In this document: positions 12,967-25,300 of the stretch, in pieces | Layout: every line of letters begins with the position of its first letter | How positions within the stretch are numbered: the stretch's first letter is position 1 | Source: Ficedula albicollis | Lineage: Eukaryota; Chordata; Aves; Passeriformes; Muscicapidae | Length of the DNA: 64,000 nt | Direction: 5' to 3' | NCBI RefSeq assembly: GCF_000247815.1 | Contig: NC_021678.1 | Location: 28,245,749 to 28,309,748 of the forward strand | The notes under the pieces: model-generated | The model's database searches: none | Seen by the model: the letters and a program-made list of their open reading frames with translations, nothing else | What the model was told of the DNA's origin: nothing | Made by a program: the position numbers and the translations under genes

Positions 12967-13559
12967 ACACAGATTCTTAAGACCTTGTTTCTTGGAGCTG
13001 ATTGCTGTGGTTTCTACAGACCTGTTATATGGCTGTGAATGAAACCTAAGGGTTTCTTATTTAATGGAATGTGGGCCAAGGGAGGGCGTACAGAAACAAG
13101 CTGAAGGCGGTTAGGTGGGGAACACAATGATTTATCCTTTCAAAACTGATGCATGGAACCCTCCAGATGTGAACATTGGGGCAGAAGCTTGCACCAGGGG
13201 ATGCACCAGCATTGCAAACAGAAGCCTCTAATGCAGCCAGTTGATGGAGAGTGTTCTCTGGAGCTATGTGCAACCTATAAAACAGGTGCCAGCAAAAAGA
13301 AAGGAAAAGCCAGAATCCAGCTGACAAAGGCTACAGCGCTGGGCAAAGAGACTACTGGTAACCTGCAGGAAGAAAGGCAGAGGACAGCAGGAAAATATTG
13401 ATTTATTAGTGTGAAGTGAAAAGTACATGGGGCAGGTCAGAACCACTTGCTTTCCTGAGGAAGTTTTAATTTGATGAGTCCATTATTTGCAGTGGAAGTA
13501 AATGTTTTAATGCAGTGAATGAAAATACTAAGCCACTGGTTCCAGTTTTTAGCAGTGCT
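12967..13559. other. Unique non-coding sequence
   Basis: I see nothing recognisable. Short open frames on both strands have no domain signature. Confidence 0.4.
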
Positions 13560-14010
13560 TGCAAAGCATTCATTTTTTCACTTTAATTTCATGTTGCTTG
13601 GATAAGAGAGTATAGTGTCCTTTCAGATTTGAGGAAAAACAAATAAATTGTGCTTCTGCCTGTTATGACAAAATTTGTTGAAGCCATGTGAGATGCTTCT
13701 CCCTTTGGAGAAGGATGGTGCTTGGCAGAAGGAAGGCAGCACCAAGGAACAGTTTCCTAGAGACAGAAACTGGTATCTCCCAGTCAGGTAAGGACTAAAC
13801 CAATCAAAAAGTGTGAGCCACAGATACCAGTGTATAATTCCAATCTTTGTACAGTAATAAGATTTCATGATTACTGCTTTGAAGGCTGCACTCTGGTCAA
13901 GCAAGATAAGTACTGGCAATTTCCCTGAGCCTGAATTCAGTGAGATATCACATGTCACTTTCAACGATGTTCTCTGTGTGCTATGTTGAGATCAAAACCT
14001 GGACTAGAGT
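13560..14010 (-). mobile_element. Decayed L2-type LINE reverse-transcriptase remnant
   Basis: On the minus strand, translation of 13964 down to 13623 gives, in order, 'KVTCDISLNSGSGKLP' then 'VLILLDQSAAFKAV', and further on 'FSPYLTGRYQFLSLG'. This is the order and spacing of the reverse-transcriptase palm of L2/jockey-group non-LTR elements: the ALLKVTND-like approach, motif A with its catalytic Asp in LLDxSAAF, then the WFxSYLxxRxQxV segment. The Asp that normally follows AAF is Lys here. Just upstream (about 13970-14010) the frame has stops but keeps a GF..N..H.E pattern like the usual GFRxxHSTETALL. The FADD/YADD catalytic motif is not visible. It is a dead fossil fragment. The family label is from remembered motifs. 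Confidence 0.7.
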
Positions 14011-16354
14011 GTATCACACAGATCACATCACTTGTTAGGTGATAGTGCAGTTAGGATGGCACAGCCTATTTGAATATCTGGAATATTCAGGATTTGGACT
14101 TTTGTGGGTCTGCAGCTATAATTGCAGTGAGGTTTTGAAGAAGTTGCAAAGCCCAGATTTTTGCTTGGTGTAAATTTTCACAGGGTGGTGAGGATTCCTT
14201 TTACTTATATAAAGCAGAAGGGTTTAAGGTGAAGAAGGAAAATGTTTTTGCAATATCAGTAAATAAATAGGTCAAGCCTATGTGGGTGCTGCCCTCTGCT
14301 CATCTTCCTGAATGGTGCTTGATTGCCAGTGAGGTTGAGAACTGTCTTCTTGTCATATTTTCCATGGGGACATGATGCATCGCTGGATTTGGGATCAGAC
14401 ATATCTGAATGCTCAAAGTTGTGTTTGAATGGCAACATGGGAGTAGGCATTTCAAAAATAATCTGCTTACTCAATTCTGTGCTAAATCTCTAGACCATGA
14501 CAGAAATCAGCCAGCACTGCACACTTGTGATCCAAGCCCATTATCAGCAACAAGTTCAAAAGCATCCTACTGTTAAAGGGGAGTCCCCTGTAGTTAAATC
14601 TCTGTAGAAGTATGCTCAGTTCCAGGTTTTTGCCACAATCTTCCAAGTAAAATGGGAAAAGTTGCTTCAGCTCTTGCATTGTGTTGTGTTAGTGAAATTG
14701 CATTTTCCATTCTTTCTTGCTTTGGAGGATGGAAGAAGAAGCTTGTCTTATAATACTGAGAAAAAGGGAATGATCTGGATTGAGATTGCTACTTGGCACC
14801 ACGATACAAATAATAAGCACTTAAGCCTTATGAAAATGCTACTGAGTTCGGTTGCAATAAATTAGCACTAGTTATTGAAGTATTAGGAAGGCTTTTCTTT
14901 GCACTACAGTGATTAAAGCAGATAAATAAGGAGCTGGACAATTTTGTGTGTGTGGTTACTGTGTCTTAGGGCTGCCTCTAATAGCCCCAGTGATCTTTCC
15001 ATCGTTGTTAATGGGTATTTAATTGGGATTTATTTCCATGGAATTTTTGTACCTTCAGATCATTACAGCACTGAGGGAATTTTATAGCCATGGGGATCAA
15101 CATGGGCTCTCTAGAGGTTCTGTTTGATGAATGAAGTTGGAAAGAGTTGACATATAGTTAGAGACCATTACCATTTAGAAACACAGGACTGAGGGGAATC
15201 CCTTTCAAAAAGATCCTCTTTGTCCTATGCTGTCTGCCAGTCATCTCTTAAAAAGCAGTATGATTAATGCATCCAATCTTTTCTTCTGTTTTTAATTGAT
15301 CTTTCCACAAAATTTGATATGCCTTTTTTTTTTTTTCCTTTTCTTTTTTTTTTTCATTTCACATCAGTGAAACTGAATGGAACCACCATCTATGGAGGAG
15401 ATAACTATTTTGTCCCTATCCTTCCACGGCTTGTGAGAGAAAACACTGATCACAGATAGAGAGAAAGAATAGCTGGGAAATGGCAGCACTAGCCTGTGAC
15501 TCAGGAGAGGTGAAAGCAATTCCTCTCCCTGCCACATACTTCTTGTATGACCCTAGAAAATTACCTGTTTTTCAGTGGAGAAGAGGAAAAATGGTGTTTT
15601 CCCACTTTGCTAGGTAGACAATCGTCAATACTCACGATTTTGAAAGAGAGATGTGTGCCATCAAATGACTAAGGTACAATTAATAGTTTATCTTCTGTGG
15701 CTTCTGCAACAAGATTACTCCAAATAATGAGTGTATTTCACTCAAATTCATATGTGTGAATGGAGTATTGTCACATATGTATAGAAGTGTCCTAAGTGCT
15801 TAAAAAAAAATTTGAAATTAATAATTCAGCCTTTACAATAAATCTGTGTGTTGGTAATCCCATGTTTTTTTAGCCTTTGGCTATCCTTTGTTAATAGAGC
15901 TGAGCTTGGCTGGGTAGACTTCTTTTCTCTTGAATCCTTTCCATCTTCAGAGGGCTCTCTGTCTGTCTGTCTGTCTGTCTTCTCTGGTGGCTCCTGTCCT
16001 GTCCATGTGTGCATGCTTGGGCATGTGCAGAGCCCACAGGAAGGACCTTGTCATGGGCAGCCACTTGAGAGCACCCCCTGCTCCTCAGCACAGCTCTGCT
16101 GACATGTGGTTAAACACCAGCCTGCACTTGGCAACAGTTCTCTTTTTCTTTTTTGTTGGCCCTGGGAATGAGCACTCCAAGCATTTTTCCTTTCTCTTAA
16201 TTGCTTCCAACTTCCACCGTTCCCTGCATTTGGGGCTGAGGAAAGGTATTCAATGTGGCAATCTTCAGATCTTTAACATTACCATTTCCTAAAATTGGTT
16301 TTATATTATTATTTATATTATATTATAATTTTTTATATTTATTTTTATTATTGG
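14011..16354. other. Unique non-coding sequence with small low-complexity tracts
   Basis: No gene or clear transposon was recognised. T-rich runs lie at 15323-15358, a (CTGT)6 microsatellite at 15957-15980, and a very AT-rich tract at about 16300-16350. The AT-rich tract abuts the left breakpoint of the 1,050-bp tandem duplication. Confidence 0.45.
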
Positions 16355-18454
16355 GTTCTCTGCACTGGACTGCTGCCTAGCCCCTCTTTTCTCTTGTTTC
16401 CTTAGATTGTGATTTTGGGGAGGCTTTGCTGGGCTCCTTTTCAACAGCGTGGTCCTGCTCAGCCTGAGATCCAGCTGTGCAGAGGATGCTGTTTCTCAGA
16501 TGCTCCAATCTCTGATCTGGGGAGGGTTCTGGTGCTGATCAGAAAAGATGCAGAAAACCCTGTAGTCAGGTGAATGAAAAACATAAGCTGTACAGGCAGG
16601 GAGAAAGTAAGAAAGGTTTAAGTGGTTCTTTCCTGAAAGTTATGCTCTCGTGTGTGTGATAAAATGGATTTTTAAAGTATCTGTTTACAATTGGATGAAT
16701 TATATAAGCATCCACTATGTAATTGAATAATAGCATAATCTTCCATAATGACAGGCAGCAGCCTTCTAATGTTTGGGACAGGACTTATTTCCTTCTTACT
16801 TGGATATCTTTCAGATCCATTGTTATGCAGTTCTTTACATGATGTTTTCTTTCTTCCCTCTTTGAAATTCATCCATGTTAACTGGCTGTATTTACCCTAT
16901 TATTATGCTTCCTTGAACATGTCTTTTCTTTATTACTTATGTCTTGATAACATTCCAAGCATACCGAGCTGTGATGCTCTTTTATCTTGCTGTTGTTGCA
17001 AGTTTGAGCCTCTGGATCCACATCTTGTACCTCTTCACCTGCTAGAGCTCACTCCAAATACAGGATGGAACTGTCTCCATGCAAGGTGAAACAAAGGTCT
17101 CTGAAGGACAAAGAACTTCAGTGAGGCTGGCTACAAGCTGGCCAGGGATTCTTCCAGTCAGTGAAAAGGATGAGAAAGGCAGCACATTACATAAGTAATG
17201 TGAGTAACTCACTTGTGAGTTCAATTCCTGAGTCAAGTATGCATTGGCTGTTGAGTACACTTTGCTGTACAGCTGGTTATATTTGTCTTTTAAGCATGCC
17301 ATTGATGGAAATTTTTTCTAACATGATATTTTTTTTCTTCTTTCTCTCTCCCCCCTTCGCATTGTAGCATAATGTCCAGATTAAAAATCATGAAGAAAAA
17401 ACCCGTTCTCTGCACTGGACTGCTGCCTAGCCCCTCTTTTCTCTTGTTTCCTTAGATTGTGATTTTGGGGAGGCTTTGCTGGGCTCCTTTTCAACAGCGT
17501 GGTCCTGCTCAGCCTGAGATCCAGCTGTGCAGAGGATGCTGTTTCTCAGATGCTCCAATCTCTGATCTGGGGAGGGTTCTGGTGCTGATCAGAAAAGATG
17601 CAGAAAACCCTGTAGTCAGGTGAATGAAAAACATAAGCTGTACAGGCAGGGAGAAAGTAAGAAAGGTTTAAGTGGTTCTTTCCTGAAAGTTATGCTCTCG
17701 TGTGTGTGATAAAATGGATTTTTAAAGTATCTGTTTACAATTGGATGAATTATATAAGCATCCATTATGTAATTGAATAATAGCATAATCTTCCATAATG
17801 ACAGGCAGCAGCCTTCTAATGTTTGGGACAGGACTTATTTCCTTCTTACTTGGATATCTTTCAGATCCATTGTTATGCAGTTCTTTACATGATGTTTTCT
17901 TTCTTCCCTCTTTGAAATTCATCCATGTTAACTGGCTGTATTTACCCTATTATTATGCTTCCTTGAACATGTCTTTTCTTTATTACTTATGTCTTGATAA
18001 CATTCCAAGCATACCGAGCTGTGATGCTCTTTTATCTTGCTGTTGTTGCAAGTTTGAGCCTCTGGATCCACATCTTGTACCTCTTCACCTGCTAGAGCTC
18101 ACTCCAAATACAGGATGGAACTGTCTCCATGCAAGGTGAAACAAAGGTCTCTGAAGGACAAAGAACTTCAGTGAGGCTGGCTACAAGCTGGCCAGGGATT
18201 CTTCCAGTCAGTGAAAAGGATGAGAAAGGCAGCACATTACATAAGTAATGTGAGTAACTCACTTGTGAGTTCAATTCCTGAGTCAAGTATGCATTGGCTG
18301 TTGAGTACACTTTGCTGTACAGCTGGTTATATTTGTCTTTTAAGCATGCCATTGATGGAAATTTTTTCTAACATGATATTTTTTTTCTTCTTTCTCTCTC
18401 CCCCCTTCGCATTGTAGCATAATGTCCAGATTAAAAATCATGAAGAAAAAACCC
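16355..18454. repeat. Near-perfect 1,050-bp two-copy tandem duplication
   Basis: Copy 1 is 16355-17404 and copy 2 is 17405-18454, both starting GTTCTCTGCACTGGACTGCT. Reading them side by side I find one difference, C at 16715 versus T at 17765. Flanks at the outer edges (ATTATTGG on the left, CAACAAAC on the right) do not match the central junction, so I see no microhomology at the breakpoints. Each copy holds a pyrimidine tract followed by TTGTAG (about 17331-17367 and 18381-18417) that resembles a splice acceptor, but no matching donor follows. The open frames within (113 and 86 codons, both copies) have no recognisable domain. It may be a very recent duplication or two haplotypes assembled in tandem. 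Confidence 0.97.
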
Positions 18455-21099
18455 CAACAAACTATCTTTCACTGAACTAGTAATATGTTTAACACTGATG
18501 GAATTTTTCATCTTCCTTTCAAACACTGGAATACAGAGTTCATTTGTAGAAGGGCACTCTTGAGGGTGGATTTATGGGGGGAATGCATCTCTTTTCAAAA
18601 TTATGAAAAACATCTCATTTTATGAAAAACCCACAAATCCCTTAGGATGCACAGAGGCTTTCATTTCAAAACTGAACTGCTTCTGTCCACTTGGAAAATC
18701 TTCAAGGAGCCTCCAGATTTTTAGTGTTGATGTTTGTAACCTCGAGTAAAAGAAAATGTCCTTCTCTTCATTTTTCTTTAACACTGAATTTTATACATAT
18801 TTGAATATTCACATTTTTGTGAATTGCTGACCACAATGACTCTCCTGTGCCCTGGAAGAAGTGATGAGCCTTTTTTTCCCCAGCTTCTAGTTCACAGAGC
18901 TGAGTTAAACATTTTCTCACAGCATTTGCTAATAACATAAGCTGGTTTATTCCACGTTTGGGGATTTGTTTAGCCATGGGCTAATTTAGATTGGCCACAT
19001 GTGGTGTTCAGAGTGCCACAGTGGGGTCCCTGTAACACCCTCCACGAGTAGCAGTGTTGCACTGCTGAAAAACAGGGGAGAAGGATGAGAGATGGTTTAG
19101 AAGAGCCAATAATTTCCCAGTTTATCTGGGTTTCTGGTGGCTGTGGTTGTTGTTGTTGTTGTTGTTTTGAGTTGCACATACTACGTTTGAAGAGAAAGCC
19201 AGGACTGGTTGGAGCCTTAATAAGAAATAAAAAAATTGGAGGTGAAAGGGCTCACTGATAAAAGAGCTGCTTTCATTTAGTGCTCCAGGCATCTGCTGTA
19301 AAGGAGCCAAAGCGAATGTGCAAGCATCAGAGACAGTCGCAGGAGGGAGGAGGCAACAGTCAGAGCTGTGAGTAACTGTACATAAACATAATTTAAATCA
19401 AAACAGCTGAATAACAATTTAGGACATAAAAGGGAAGAGAAAAGGTGGAATGAAGTAAAGGAAAACAAACCCCACAAATCGACCATAGTCAAACGAGAGA
19501 GGAACACAGAGGAGCAGCAAATGGAAGACGAGAAATCAGGCAAAGCCATCGGGGTCCAGTGGTTCATTCCTGTGGTTCCCTGTGGTTCCCAGCTCAATTA
19601 CTCAACAAGGTCTTGTGCTTGCCAGGCCAAGAGGAGCCCTGAAGTACCAAATCTCTCCTTCAGGCTTCCTCTCTTCAAACACTAGGCCCTTCTCAGCTCA
19701 GCCTCCCTGTGCTCTCCTCTTTATGCTGCTTTCTGTGCCAGCTGCCAGGCCCTCTGCTCCGTCAGTGATGCACTCTGCTCACTCCTACTGCTGCCATCAT
19801 TCCCTCTTGCCTGGAGCCAGTTACACCCTTTCCAGACAGGTTCTCCTTCCTCCCAACACAGGTCCCTTAAATATTGCTTGCTGCTGCTCAGCCCCTGCTG
19901 GTATCACCAGCTGGAGGAGCCCAGTGCATCACCCCTGCTATCTCACCATCTCAGGTCACTCCTGCTGCTCTTTCCATGTGCACACAGCTCCTTTTACAAA
20001 TGGGTTTGCATCCACAGTTAGGGTTCCTAAGTTCTGTCACAACAGCTGTTGCTGCTTCACAGCCACCAAGGCCTTTGTGCCTCCTGTCTTTCCTCAGTCC
20101 CATCCAGTGTCAGTGCCTGGTGCCCTTGCAAACAAATAAATAGAAATTCAGATTTTTTAATCCTATTAAATAATTTGCCTTGATGGTACCATGTAGCAAT
20201 GAGTGTCACTGATGACTCAGTTTGAAATGTGTTTTCCTGACATTCTTATTAAGTGGGGAGAGCAAGCAGGACATTGCCAGGTTGATGTGGTTGATGAAGA
20301 ATGCTGTTGATGGGTTCACAAAGACTAATTGCCCACTCCTTCAAAGCCAAGAGACATAGTTATGATGGGACAAAGACCCATCTTTGTTCAGTGGCTGGAG
20401 AAGAATGGCAAGAGCAGCAGAAAACAGCAGGATAAAAGTGTCTCAAGCAGAGGCTGTTACCCCACACTTCTGAGGATGTTATTCAAGGCTCTGTAGTAGA
20501 TCTTTCGTTAAATATCTCCCTGACCCCAGTGCTGAAGTCTCCTTTGTGCCTGGAAGAAAGAGGGCTTAAACCCTTTCCAAAATACTTGGGCTTTTGTTTT
20601 CTCATTAGTGCAAGCTTAGCTTTGCTTGCATCTTGGGAATATTTCATTTCTCAGGTTTGTGATATGAAGAAAAGTGAAGAAACAAAAAAATCCTCTCTCC
20701 ATTCTGAGAGACACAGACTATAGATCCCTGATCTATATGTCCAATTAGTCCATAAAACTTACTGTCTGCTAATTTGATATCCCATTTTCCAGCTTTACCA
20801 ACATCTGAGCCATCTGATGTGTTTGTGAATGTATAGTGGGATGAGGATGTGTGACAATATTTTTCCCACAGCAGAAATGTGTATATTTTTTCATGCATAC
20901 ATAATTAAAAATGGTTGAAAGCGACTTTGATTAAGCTTTGTCAAGAATTCAAACTAATGTTAATCATATTTCAGGAGACACCATGCAATAATATTTGCAG
21001 CCATAAAAAGAAGACTGCCTAGGGAAAGCCACTACATTAGGAAAAAGTAAATACCAGCTTGTGACTGGAAATATTTTGCTTTCTATTCTTTAGCCTATG
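18455..21099. other. Unique non-coding sequence; GC-richer block 19.58-20.14 kb
   Basis: A (GTT)7 microsatellite lies at 19146-19166. The segment 19582-20139 is pyrimidine- and GC-rich on the plus strand and is open for 185 codons, with a Ser/Pro/Cys-rich translation lacking any known motif. The composition explains the open frame, and I do not call a gene. The remainder shows nothing recognisable. Confidence 0.4.
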
Positions 21100-21381
21100 C
21101 TAACAGGTGACCACTGTCAAGCAGTTACTGGGATAAATAATACATACTAGCAAGGCTAGGGAGAAGTGAGGAGTCATAGACAAGGGAGAGGAATATTGTT
21201 TCATCTCAGAATTGAAATGAATAGAGGCCAAAACCAGCAGGGTGGGAAGTCTGTTCCAGATGGCAGGAACTGCAGAAGCTATTCCACCAACAGTAGCCAG
21301 CTTGTAGGAAGAGGCAGAGAGAAATTGCTGGGTTGCCAACAAAGCATCAGGTAATGTAAGAGGGGGATTAACCGGTGCCAA
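21100..21381 (-). mobile_element. Possible L2/jockey-type LINE ORF2 C-terminal remnant
   Basis: The minus-strand frame from 21381 contains 'ASAVPAIWNRLP' followed by 'LASIHFNSEMKQY'. This resembles the C-terminal end of the reverse-transcriptase region in L2/jockey-group LINEs, where FSxAAPxLWNSLP is followed by a SFKSxLKT-type segment at the same spacing. It is short and decayed. Strand and group agree with the 13.6-kb remnant, but the order along the chromosome shows it is a separate insertion, because the C-terminal part lies upstream in element orientation. Confidence 0.5.
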
Positions 21382-21528
21382 AGCTCTGATGGATGCTTCC
21401 TTAAGGGGGTGCTCCTGCAGGATTTGGGAGGGTCACTGTGACTCAGAACCACGCAAGGTGGGGGAGGCAAGGGGGTTTAAACTTTTTTCCTTAGAGGCAG
21501 CACTGAGTCATAAATCCTTTTTTCTTCT

Positions 21529-22382
<854 letters not shown>

Positions 22383-25300
22383 GGTCTTTTCTGTTAAGTA
22401 AAAATGTTCTGGCATGTTCTCTTTACAGAAGATTTTGAAGAGGACATTTTGGAGATTTACTTCACAGAGCCAGGCAGAAGATGGTCTCAGGCCAGCTGGG
22501 ATCTGCATCCTCAGGCAGCTCCCCCTCCCCTGTAGGACTGTAGGACACCATGGTCCTGCCTGCAGACCAACAGGACTGAAGGAAAACCATTTGCTCCAGC
22601 AACCCACTGAGCAGGAGTCACTCTCGGGACCCAAAGGAAAAGGATAAAAGCTGTAAAGGAAACTAGAAGTAATTTTTTGCAAACTGTGAAGAAATTGCTT
22701 TGAGTGAGTATATGTAGTCTTGTATCTTCTGTTCTTTTATAGAAGATACCAAAAGTAATAAGGAAGCTCCCACACATCACACTGGCTTCACCCACATGGA
22801 GAACAACTTCTCATGGCAGGGGTTAAGAAACGTATCAAAACTAAGGTTCTGCAATGGGAAAAACGAGTCCATACTCCCAGACAGGGTCCTGCAAGCACTT
22901 CTGGCTGCTCGGACTCTAAACCCAGCCCAACTTTTTTACTAAGGTGGTCATCAACTGCAATGTGAAAGAAAGGCTGTAGCAGGGAGACCTTTCTCAAAAT
23001 TTGCCCCATGTTGAAGATGCAGTTGGTCTTAATATTCTTTTCTGAGATTGAATTAGGATAAAATTTGTGCTCAGAGTTGGTAATTCAAGTCACAGTTCAG
23101 GGATTTCAATGGCAAGATGTCAAAAACTCTTGTGTTCAGAAAGCCCCTTGCCAGTACTTTGCCATGTTTCTGTCTCAGAAACCAGTTTGAACTTTGAAGC
23201 CATCCAGTTAAGTCATTTGGGATCTGGTGATTTGACTTTGACTTTTTAAAGATGCCAGACCTAACAGTGGTTTTAAGAACTGAACAATAAACATGCTTAT
23301 TAATTTGCCACGCAAGATACACACATTGAATCTGCACTGGTTATTTGGCAGCATCATGAACACTCCCCTCAAACGGATTTGATGACTAAACACTGTTTAG
23401 AATAGTAACCAATCCTGCTGAGAAAAACTGACTTTTAGGGCTAACACTTTCTTGCTGTTCACATTCCTTCTTGAAATTCTGTTCAGCATTTTTCAAAATG
23501 CATTTTGGAGTGATGCCAACATCTTACAAAGTTATGCTCAGGGGTTTTTTCCCTGTCACAGTTTTTTTCTTTTTTTTTTTAATCTAAAATAATTTCTTGT
23601 TTTTAATTACAAACTCAAATCACCTGATCAAAAATGTAAGTTTTTCTCCAAATCACTTAGCAACAAACCATTCAAGATTAATATATTCAACTAATTGGTC
23701 AACTGAAAGCATAAATTGACTTGATGGCCAACAGGAAGAACAAGAACAAAGGTTCAAAATGTTCAATGAGCTGAAAAATCTGTTTTGTACCAGTTCTGTT
23801 GATCAACCTTTAAAACCAGCCTCACCCCATTGAACTGAATAATACACTGTCTCCTTTAAAGGCCAGCAGTTTTCCAAGCAGATTTTCTGTGTGTCACCCC
23901 CAATTTAGAAAGCAAGCTGACATGAAGCTGACACCAATTTTTGACCAAGGCGTCTGTGGGGAAGGAGCAGAAACCTTGCTCCTCTTGATCACACACGTTT
24001 TCAAGGCCATAGTGTGCTTTTTCAACAGCACTGTTGAGTTTAGTGCTGCCATCTCGGGGAAATCTGAGATGAACAACGTTACTTAAAAAAATATTAGAAA
24101 CAGCAAACACCATTTTTTTGGCAAAATGTGACGATAAACAGAAAAAGTCAAAAGATAAATCAGAGTTGCTGAAGGGACCTCCAAGAATTTACAAGCTTTT
24201 CTATTTGCCATTAACCTCCTCAGCTCTGACTTCTTTTGCCAAAAACTACACTTTGCTGATTTATTTTTTTACTGTTGTGGGCAGGAGGTCTATAAATCGA
24301 TCCTTACAAGTCCTGGTGCAATATCTCTATTATGTTCTGTAGGTATTTCTAGGCTTTTGTATAAAATCTGTGGGTCCACCCTGGCAAACACACATCCCTG
24401 AAACCCACAGATGATGCCACTGGACTTCTAATCACTGAATGAGGGACAAATCTTTGAAGAGAAATAGGACTGATGACCCCAGGTGACACTTTAAAAAGGA
24501 CACAGGGGCTGGGTGCATTTGCTCCTCTTTTTTTAGTCATTGACTGATTTGGACAACAGCATTTCAGGCTAACTGAAAGAAACATTTATCCTTCCTGTAG
24601 CCCCAAAATGAACCAAAAAAATTAAACCATAGGAGGAAGTAATTTCAGGCTGGGGAAAAACAATTAATTCCTTTTTGGCTGTTATTGTTGTTTTTCATTC
24701 TCCCATAAAGGAAATTTAATTCCATTTCCAAATTACATTTTCTTTCAAAACGAAATATCCAAGCACTTATTTATGAAATGTCAAAGGGAAACACGTTAAA
24801 ACTTCATTTATAAGTTGGTTCAGGACGGTGTGTTGAACTTAGACTGGATCCACAAGTACCTTTGCTTGGCTTGGAAAGGAGCTATTTTCATCCTGTTATG
24901 CAGAGCACTCCTCCTGGAGCTGCTCCAGCCTGGGGAAAGCGGTGGGGATGGAAATGTCAGCTTGTCTCAGCTGACACTCGGTGCCATCTCCCACAGGTGG
25001 TGACTGATGGCACTTGCCAGCTGTCAGGGGGCAAAACCACCCAGTGGCAAGCAGGTGGCCAGGCAGTTTGGAGGCTGTGTCAGCCCCAGAGCATTGAGAT
25101 GTTCCCCTCTTGGCCCCTGATGTCCCTCCTAGCCCACAGTGTCCCTGCTTGGCTCTCCTTGACACCTGATGATGCTGATATATCCTGCTGGGCCCCAGGA
25201 GCTCCAGTTTTACAGGACCATGGTGATGCCAGGGCAGCACAAGATCCCCCCATGGGCTGAATTATCCCCTCCTCCTGCAGCACTGTCCTTGCCTGCCCAT

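Noticed and set aside
17331..17367. Splice acceptor (pyrimidine tract plus TTGTAG) inside the tandem duplication
   Set aside because: No plausible donor follows and all phases meet stops soon after, so no exon can be drawn.
16748..18139. Paired 113-codon ORFs (16748-17089 and 17798-18139) as a duplicated gene
   Set aside because: Identity is due to the 1,050-bp DNA duplication. The translation has no domain, and minus-strand frames are equally open.
20010..20030. Single TTAGGG near 20020 as an interstitial telomere repeat
   Set aside because: Only one unit is present; no array.
19582..20139. 185-codon Ser/Pro/Cys-rich ORF
   Set aside because: Pyrimidine- and GC-rich composition lowers stop frequency. 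There is no motif, and overlapping frames are also open.
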